Shown here: one piece after another, positions 59,409-64,000 of the stretch
Layout of the letters: each line of letters starts with the position of its first letter
Numbering within the stretch: the first letter of the stretch is position 1
Assembly (NCBI GenBank): GCA_045223915.1
Contig: JBGUZU010000018.1
Location: 1 to 64,000, forward strand
Source: Ruminimicrobiellum sp045223915
Lineage (GTDB): Bacteria > Elusimicrobiota > Endomicrobiia > Endomicrobiales > Endomicrobiaceae
Length of the DNA: 64,000 nucleotides
Direction: 5' to 3'
Made by a program: the position numbers and the translations under genes
Notes under the pieces: generated by a model
What the model was told of the DNA's origin: nothing
Seen by the model: only the letters and a program-made list of their open reading frames with translations
Database searches by the model: none

Positions 59409-59789
59409 ATGGCAGAAAAAGTTGCTAAACTTGGCGTAAAAAGAGAAGATGGTTATCTTTACTTCATCGACAAAGATGGTGATGTTTCAAGATCTGTAAT
59501 GGCAAGAGGCGGAAAGAAAGGTGGAAAAACCAGCAAAGTTGCTAAAGCAGGTGTAAAAAAAGAATCTGGTTTCCTCTATTTCTTGGATAAGAACGGTGAT
59601 ATCTCAAGAGCAAAAATGTCAAGAGGCGGACAGAAAAGAAAAAAAGCTAAAAAGGCAAAAAAAGTTGCAAAAAAAGCAGTAAAAAAAGCAGTTAAGAAAG
59701 TTGCAAAAAAAGCTGCAAAGAAAGCAGTTAAAAAAGTTGCAAAGAAAGCTTGCGCAAAAAAAGCTTGCAAAAAATCTAAAAAGAAATAA
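59409..59789 (+). CDS. Histone H1-like lysine-rich protein with duplicated aromatic module
   Basis: 126 residues. Two copies of a ~38-residue unit (residues ~5-42 and ~43-80) read GVKREDGYLYFIDKDGDVSRS and GVKKESGFLYFLDKNGDISRA, each followed by an MARGG/MSRGG-type turn with lysines. Residues ~80-126 are nearly all Lys, Ala and Val (AKKVAKKAVKKAVKKVAKKA type), like the tails of histone H1-like bacterial proteins. The last part has three cysteines (KKACAKKACKK). A very strong SD (AGGAGG) suggests high expression. DNA compaction is a reasonable inference from the tail; the aromatic module is not assigned. It has its own terminator. Confidence 0.75.
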   Translation: MAEKVAKLGVKREDGYLYFIDKDGDVSRSVMARGGKKGGKTSKVAKAGVKKESGFLYFLDKNGDISRAKMSRGGQKRKKAKKAKKVAKKAVKKAVKKVAKKAAKKAVKKVAKKACAKKACKKSKKK

Positions 59790-59801
59790 GTTGAGATAAA
59801 T

Positions 59802-59840
59802 AAAAGAGCTCCGGTAAGTAATTATCGAAGCTCTTTTTTT
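59802..59840 (+). terminator. Rho-independent terminator after the histone-like gene
   Basis: AAAAGAGCT (59802-59810) pairs with AGCTCTTTT (59829-59837), followed by more T. Confidence 0.72.
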
Positions 59841-59854
59841 ATTTAAGATAATAC

Positions 59855-59883
59855 TTGCTTTTTATAAAAAAAAAGTGTAAAAT
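59855..59883 (+). promoter_or_regulatory. Promoter of tRNA-Asn
   Basis: TTGCTT (59855-59860), 17-base spacer, TAAAAT (59878-59883), about 38 bases before the tRNA. A TATAAT at 59891 is an alternative -10 box. Confidence 0.45.
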
Positions 59884-59921
59884 ACTTACTTATAATATTT
59901 AATAGATTATGAGTAATTGAT

Positions 59922-59993
59922 TCCGACATGGCTCAATGGTAGAGCATCCCGCTGTTAACGGGAGGGTTGTAGGTTCGAGTCCTACTGTCGGAG
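59922..59993 (+). tRNA. trnN: tRNA-Asn (anticodon GTT)
   Basis: Acceptor TCCGACA (59922-59928)/TGTCGGA (59986-59992), discriminator G59993. Anticodon stem TCCCG/CGGGA with loop CTGTTAA gives GTT. T loop TTCGAGT. No encoded CCA. cutA begins 20 bases later and is probably on the same transcript. Confidence 0.95.
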
Positions 59994-60013
59994 TTTTTTA
60001 TTTTGAAAAAAAT

Positions 60014-60331
60014 ATGAAAAAGAAATATATATCAATTTTTGTTACCGTTCCTAATGTTAAAGTTGCAAACAAAATAACTGAATTTTTAGTGGAAAATAAA
60101 TTGGTTGCATGTGTAAATATAATTCCTAAAATAAAATCCGTTTATTGGTGGGAAAACAAAATTTGTAAAAGTAACGAACAACTATTGATTATGAAATCAG
60201 TAAAAAATAATTTTAATAAGATAGTTAAAGAAATAAAAAAACTACACCCTTATGAAGTTCCGGAAATTGTTTGTGTGGATATAACGGCAAATAAAGATTA
60301 TTTAAATTGGATAAAAGAATATGCAAAATAA
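60014..60331 (+). CDS. cutA: Divalent-cation tolerance protein CutA
   Basis: 105 residues from ATG 60014 (the open frame upstream crosses the tRNA). It begins KKKYISIFVTVPNVKVANKI and has KLVACVNIIPKIKSVYWWENKI and HPYEVPEIVCVDI, the CutA1 signature. Trimeric ferredoxin-like protein related to PII; role in copper tolerance was reported in E. coli but the mechanism is unclear. It overlaps maf by 11 bases. Confidence 0.92.
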   Translation: MKKKYISIFVTVPNVKVANKITEFLVENKLVACVNIIPKIKSVYWWENKICKSNEQLLIMKSVKNNFNKIVKEIKKLHPYEVPEIVCVDITANKDYLNWIKEYAK

Positions 60332-60887
60332 AAGAATAATATTGGCTTCAATGTCTCCGAGAAGAATAGAATTGTTAAAAAAGTGGGGACTTAAATTCGA
60401 TATAATACCGAGCAGTATCAATGAAAAACATAATTTGAAAAGGCCGTCTTCGATAGTAAAATATTTATCATATAAAAAAGCGGAAAATGTTAAATTACAA
60501 AATCCGGGCAGCATTGTTATAGGTTCGGATACAATAGTTGTTTTAAACGGTAAGATTGTAGGTAAACCGAGAAACAAAAAACATTCCGTTGAAATAATAG
60601 AAGAGTTGAACGGAAGTTTACATAAAGTTTATACCGGTGTTTCAATAATAAGTGATGATAAAAAAATAATTTTTTATGATGTAGCTCGTGTTAGAATGAA
60701 AAATTTACCTTACGATCAATTAAAAAAATTATTCGGTAAACATATGGATAAAGCCGGTTCTTATGCCGTTCAAGATAAAGATGATTGTTTTGTAAAAAAA
60801 ATATACGGCGACTACTATACTGTAGTAGGTTTGCCGTATATAAGATTTAAAAAAGAATTAAAAAAATTCGGTATTTATCTAAAATAG
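60321..60887 (+). CDS. maf: Maf family nucleotide pyrophosphatase
   Basis: 188 residues. It has RIILASMSPRRIELLKKWGLKF (residues 4-25, the SPRR phosphate loop), IVIGSDTIVVLNGKIVGKP with catalytic Asp (about residue 72), and AGSYAVQDKDDCFVKKIYGDYYTVVGLP. Members hydrolyse non-canonical or modified NTPs (dTTP/UTP type here, by the DTIV motif); also known as a septum inhibitor. Co-translated with cutA. It converges with the SurA-like gene, three bases apart. Confidence 0.93.
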   Translation: MQNKRIILASMSPRRIELLKKWGLKFDIIPSSINEKHNLKRPSSIVKYLSYKKAENVKLQNPGSIVIGSDTIVVLNGKIVGKPRNKKHSVEIIEELNGSLHKVYTGVSIISDDKKIIFYDVARVRMKNLPYDQLKKLFGKHMDKAGSYAVQDKDDCFVKKIYGDYYTVVGLPYIRFKKELKKFGIYLK

Positions 60888-60890
60888 AGT

Positions 60891-61544
60891 TTAAGCTCTG
60901 TCTTCGTTCAACAAAATTTGTATCTTCGATTTTTCTTTAACACTGTCAAACCAATCGTTTAAAATTTCGTTGGCTTTAATTTGTATTAAGTCTTCTTCAT
61001 TTAATCCTTCGGTTATTTCGGAATCTGCTATTTTTGCTGCGGAAGCTATAAGAATTTGTAATTTGTTTGCTGCAATTTGTTTCCTTCTTAAATTTTCGAA
61101 ATCTTTAGGTGACATTCTTAAATTGTTCAAAAACTGATAATAGTTTCTGCTATCGAATTGTCCATTATAATCTAAGAAATAAGGATAACTTTGAATATCT
61201 TGTGCAAGCTCATTGTCACTTACTGTTATTCCGTATTGTTTTGTATGTTGCCAAAAAAGTTCATCTTGAATTAATGATCTCAGTATTTGTTTTTGTGCGA
61301 ATTTCATGAATTCTTCACTTACTTCCTTTCCGGTATTTTTCGCCGCACTTAACATATTATTGTATAAACTGTAATAATATTTATAAGGAATTTTTGTTCC
61401 GTTAACAACTGCTACCGTATCAAAAGAAGAAGCCGAGTTTCCAAAAGTTGATACTCCAAACCCTGCTATAAATGTTCCTCCGAAAAATCCTACTAATATT
61501 ACCAATATAATAGCTACTTTATGTTTCCTAAAAAAATTCATCAT
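60891..61544 (-). CDS. SurA/PpiD N-terminal-type chaperone without PPIase domain
   Basis: 217 residues. An N-terminal membrane anchor (VAIILVILVGFFGGTFIAGFG, residues ~10-30) is followed by the helical SurA_N-type domain: VAVVNGTKIPYKYYYSLYNN, KQILRSLIQDELFWQHTKQYGITVSDNELAQDI and FDSRNYYQFLNNLRMSPKDFENLRRKQ. This is the usual order of PpiD/SurA, but the protein ends without the parvulin domain. A periplasmic chaperone or scaffold is inferred. Last gene of a unit M23-bactofilin-this; it lies 17 bases after the bactofilin gene. Confidence 0.82.
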   Translation of the reverse strand: MMNFFRKHKVAIILVILVGFFGGTFIAGFGVSTFGNSASSFDTVAVVNGTKIPYKYYYSLYNNMLSAAKNTGKEVSEEFMKFAQKQILRSLIQDELFWQHTKQYGITVSDNELAQDIQSYPYFLDYNGQFDSRNYYQFLNNLRMSPKDFENLRRKQIAANKLQILIASAAKIADSEITEGLNEEDLIQIKANEILNDWFDSVKEKSKIQILLNEDRA

Positions 61545-61561
61545 GATTGTTTAGACCTCTT

Positions 61562-61939
61562 TTATATGTTTTCTTCGTTATTTTCTTCTTCTTTTTCAAG
61601 CATCAAGCTTTTACCTTTAAAAACAGCTCCTTCCGTTATGGATAAAATAGTAGTTGTTAAATCGCCTGTCACTTTAGATTTCGTTAACAACTCTATACAT
61701 TCTCCTGCGGTAATATTGCCTTCAACAGTTCCGTCTATAACTACATAATTTGCGTTAATGTTGCCTTTTACTTGAGCCGTTTCACCGACAATGACATTTG
61801 TAGCTTCTTTAACATTGCCGATCAAAATGCCATCAACTCTTAAACTGTTGGAAACCGTAATGTCACCTTTAAAAGTTGTTCCGTTTCCGATTAATGTTTC
61901 TATTGTATCAAATAATTTTTTATTTTTCTTATTACTCAT
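61562..61939 (-). CDS. Bactofilin
   Basis: 125 residues. The beta-helix core has regular short repeats: IGNGTTFKGDITVSNSLRVDGILIGNVKEATNVIVGETAQVKGNINANYVVIDGTVEGNITAGECIELLTKSKVTGDLTTTILSI. This is the DUF583 family. Bactofilins polymerise without nucleotide into filaments that direct cell-wall enzymes. It is downstream of an M23 peptidase by nine bases, a common pairing (as CcmA with Csd peptidases in Helicobacter) that sets cell shape. Confidence 0.93.
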   Translation of the reverse strand: MSNKKNKKLFDTIETLIGNGTTFKGDITVSNSLRVDGILIGNVKEATNVIVGETAQVKGNINANYVVIDGTVEGNITAGECIELLTKSKVTGDLTTTILSITEGAVFKGKSLMLEKEEENNEENI

Positions 61940-61948
61940 AACAATTCC

Positions 61949-62881
61949 TTAATCTAAATAACTACCTAAATATTTCATTGGATTTATCGGTCTTTTATTT
62001 AGGTGTAATTCATAATGTACATGAGGACCGGTGGATCTTCCCGTATTACCCATTTTTGCAATTTCTTGACCCTTTGTCACAAACTCGCCTTTTTTCACTA
62101 ATGATTTTGCAAGATGAGCATAAACAGTTCTGTATTTGTGTCCATGTTCTATAGCTATAACATTGCCGTAACCGGACATCCATCCCGAAAAAACTACTAC
62201 TCCGTCGGCAGTTGCAACTATCGGAGTATTCCTTTTGTTTGCAATATCTATAGCAGGATGAAAGAATCTTGTTCTAAATATAGGGTGAAATCTTATGCCG
62301 TAAGGAGAAGATATTATTCCTTTGCAAGGCCATATCGAAGGAGTATATCTAAACATTTCTCTTTGTTTTGATATATGATTTATAACTTCGGAATAACTTT
62401 TCATTGAAGCTTTATATTCTTCAAGCAATTCAAAAGTTTGTCTTGATATTTCCTGATAATCAATACTATCTATTTTTCCGGACAGTAACATAGATAAAGC
62501 ACTTGATTCTATAGGTGTAGGTCCGCCGGAACCTAAACCGTTTTCTATTATTATTCTTTTAGAATCCATTGCTAAAAGTGAACGAATATGATCATCGTTC
62601 TGCTTTACCTGTGCTAACATTTCCGTTGATTTTTTTATTTGGTCTGCGAAGAATAACATTCTTACTTTCATTATTTTGTTATCGGCTTTTACTGCCAAAT
62701 AATCTATATGTTTGCCGGATATAAAACCTGCCCACAAAGTCATTCCTGTCCAACCTACAAAAACAACCAAAAGAAAAAGCACGGAAAAATTAAATTTTAT
62801 AGGTTTAATTTTTCCATGGTGAATAAAGACAATAGTAACCTTTCTTCTTAGTTCTCTAAGAAGGTCTTTCAATTTTCTCAT
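61949..62881 (-). CDS. Membrane-anchored M23 (LytM-type) peptidase
   Basis: 310 residues from ATG 62881 (MRKLKDLLRELRRK), since the first start of the longer frame lies in the promoter. One membrane segment (FSVLFLLVVFVGWTGMTLWAGF, about residues 35-56), a coiled-coil linker, then a complete M23 domain. Zinc ligands are H in FHPAIDIA and the HxH in GRSTGPHVHYELH (about residue 275), with catalytic H in YRTVYAHLAK. It cuts peptidoglycan cross-links, probably steered by the bactofilin. The -10 box lies 11 bases before the ATG. Confidence 0.92.
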   Translation of the reverse strand: MRKLKDLLRELRRKVTIVFIHHGKIKPIKFNFSVLFLLVVFVGWTGMTLWAGFISGKHIDYLAVKADNKIMKVRMLFFADQIKKSTEMLAQVKQNDDHIRSLLAMDSKRIIIENGLGSGGPTPIESSALSMLLSGKIDSIDYQEISRQTFELLEEYKASMKSYSEVINHISKQREMFRYTPSIWPCKGIISSPYGIRFHPIFRTRFFHPAIDIANKRNTPIVATADGVVVFSGWMSGYGNVIAIEHGHKYRTVYAHLAKSLVKKGEFVTKGQEIAKMGNTGRSTGPHVHYELHLNKRPINPMKYLGSYLD

Positions 62882-62892
62882 AAAGTTATAAA

Positions 62893-62921
62893 AGTATAAC
62901 ACAAAAAGATTAATATTTCAA
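62893..62921 (-). promoter_or_regulatory. Promoter of the M23-bactofilin-SurA-like operon
   Basis: On the minus strand TTGAAA (62916-62921), 17-base spacer, TATACT (62893-62898), 11 bases before the ATG (62879-62881). No Shine-Dalgarno. Confidence 0.65.
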
Positions 62922-62974
62922 TATGTTTTTTATTTTGGTAAAATAATGATAATATTTATTTAAGATTATTTATT

Positions 62975-63946
62975 ATGAAAATATTAATAGTAAAGCCAAG
63001 TTCTTTTGGTGATATTATTCAGGCAAACCCTATATTGCAAGCTATAAAAAGTAAATGGAAAGATAGCTTAATAGATTGGCTTGTTTTCTCACAATGGAAA
63101 CAGGTCGCGGAATTATTTCCTGATATTAACAGTATAAAATGTTGGAACAGAAAAGGCGGGATAAAAGCTTTTTTTGATGTACTTAAAGAATGTAATAAAG
63201 AAAATTACGATTTGGTTATAGACTTGCAAGGCCTTTTAAGAACTGCTCTGTTTTGTAAATTATTAAAAGCTAAACAAAAAATAGGTGTAAGCGGAATGAA
63301 AGAACTCAGTTGGCTTTTTATAAAAGAACCTTACAAAAGAAACAAAAATGAAAATGCCGTAATTAGAAATCTTAATTCTTTGAGTTATATAACGAAAGAA
63401 AAATATGAACCTTGCTTTAATATAAGTATAAATACCATTCCATATAATATGTTAGGTGAATATGGTATAAAAGAAGGAGATCAGATTGTTGCTTTTGTTC
63501 CTTTTTCCAGAGGGAAAGCAAAAACTTGGAACAGTGACAACTATATAGTTTTGGCAGATATGATAAAATCTTTAAACAAAAATATCAAAATTATTATTTT
63601 AGGTTCTCAATCGGATTATGGTAAAATAAAGTCAAACAATATAATTGATTTGTGCGGAAAAACAAATATAAAAGAGTTGGCGGAAATACTGTCAGTATGT
63701 GAATTTGCCGTTGGAGCCGATACAGGTGCTATGCATTTGGCAAATGCAATAGGTATTAAAAATCTTTTTATTTTCGGAGGTTCCGATATAAAAGAAACTT
63801 CTCCTTTCGGTAATAACTCAAAAGTGATATCGGCAAATTTAAGTTGCAGTCCTTGCAGAGGAAAATGTAAGTTTAATAAAGAAAAATGCTTGGAACAAAT
63901 AAAACCTAACGATGTTTTCGAGGGTATAAAAGAATGGATAAAATAA
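62975..63946 (+). CDS. Glycosyltransferase family 9 (heptosyltransferase-like)
   Basis: 323 residues. The GT9 opening ILIVKPSSFGDIIQANPILQAIK (residues 3-25) is followed by YDLVIDLQGLLRTALFCKLLKAK and the C-terminal donor-binding part VAFVPFSRGKAKTWN...FAVGADTGAMHLANAIG. The end has four cysteines (SCSPCRGKCKFNKEKC) as in WaaC/WaaF-like enzymes. GT9 enzymes add heptose to the lipopolysaccharide inner core, so an outer membrane with LPS-like glycolipid is likely. The next GT9 gene overlaps its end by 13 bases. Confidence 0.9.
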   Translation: MKILIVKPSSFGDIIQANPILQAIKSKWKDSLIDWLVFSQWKQVAELFPDINSIKCWNRKGGIKAFFDVLKECNKENYDLVIDLQGLLRTALFCKLLKAKQKIGVSGMKELSWLFIKEPYKRNKNENAVIRNLNSLSYITKEKYEPCFNISINTIPYNMLGEYGIKEGDQIVAFVPFSRGKAKTWNSDNYIVLADMIKSLNKNIKIIILGSQSDYGKIKSNNIIDLCGKTNIKELAEILSVCEFAVGADTGAMHLANAIGIKNLFIFGGSDIKETSPFGNNSKVISANLSCSPCRGKCKFNKEKCLEQIKPNDVFEGIKEWIK

Positions 63947-64000
63947 TATTTTTTCATATGAATCAGTTGGGAGACCTATTATTCAGTTTGCCTGTTTTAA
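63934..64000 (+). CDS. Second glycosyltransferase family 9 gene (5' end only)
   Basis: Begins at ATG 63934, overlapping the previous gene by 13 bases, and runs off the window after 22 codons. The peptide IIFFHMNQLGDLLFSLPVL is the GT9 N-terminal signature (x-x-GDLLxxLPxL). It is probably another LPS core transferase in the same operon. The rest is unseen. Confidence 0.7.
   Translation, partial: MDKIIFFHMNQLGDLLFSLPVL

Noticed and set aside
59135..59789. Integrated mobile element suggested by the excisionase-like HTH gene
   Set aside because: No integrase, no direct-repeat att sites around the nearby tRNA-Asn and no other phage genes.

Overview
This is 64 kb of an AT-rich (roughly 30% G+C), gene-dense chromosome from a Gram-negative (outer-membrane) bacterium. 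Outer-membrane hallmarks are a TonB-dependent BtuB-like receptor, an Omp85-type barrel, a TolC-like protein, a patatin exported to the envelope and two GT9 (heptosyltransferase-type) genes. The NfnAB-type ferredoxin:NADP oxidoreductase points to a fermentative anaerobe. The overall style (AT-rich, a very large exported protein with an N-terminal region like those of Elusimicrobia/Omnitrophica, dependence on imported B12) makes an Elusimicrobiota (Endomicrobium-like) origin my best guess. No 16S gene is present, so this is inference only. No transposase, integrase or CRISPR array was seen.

Layout. 1-5.3 kb: translation block tuf(end)-rpmG-tRNA-Trp-secE-nusG-rplK-rplA, then argF, then rpsF-ssb-rpsR-rplI. 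5.4-14.1 kb: dnaB-alr-mlaE-like permease-radical SAM protein and a 1491-residue exported protein containing a cytidine-deaminase-like domain. 14.1-24.6 kb (mostly minus): tRNA-Arg, TPR protein, patatin, TolC-like protein, argH, an MmeI-like restriction-modification enzyme, argG and argD. 24.7-32.7 kb: pcrA/uvrD helicase, a 1405-residue exported protein with a ~730-residue charged single-helix region, aroB-aroQ. 32.8-33.4 kb: cold-shock gene, tRNA-Lys, tRNA-Ile2-like. 33.6-40.8 kb: a vitamin B12 locus (cobO, btuF, a seven-bladed RCC1-like lipoprotein, btuC, btuD, cobalamin riboswitch, btuB). 40.9-55 kb: prepilin, aspS, PgpH-like HD protein, ybeY, two CNNM/CorC proteins, recO, HEAT lipoprotein, LOG protein, SpoU methyltransferase, CDF transporter, Omp85-type barrel, YhcH, and a second RCC1-like protein. 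55-58.9 kb (minus): nfnB-nfnA, SGNH esterase, amidohydrolase. 59-64 kb: excisionase-like HTH protein, a lysine-rich histone-like protein, tRNA-Asn, cutA, maf, then (minus) M23 peptidase-bactofilin-SurA-like, and two GT9 genes at the right edge.

The most notable points are these. (i) A seven-bladed RCC1-like lipoprotein with a transmembrane helix and cytoplasmic coiled coil sits inside the btuF-btuC-btuD operon, overlapping btuC by four bases; it could be an unrecognised B12-uptake component. (ii) Several intergenic regions are built from degenerate 7-bp tandem repeats joined to three-base-loop palindromes, often starting at a stop codon. (iii) Several genes have good sigma-70 promoters whose -10 box lies only 7-11 bases from the start codon, implying leaderless or nearly leaderless mRNAs. 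(iv) A giant exported deaminase-domain protein and a histone-like protein with a duplicated aromatic module have no obvious known role.
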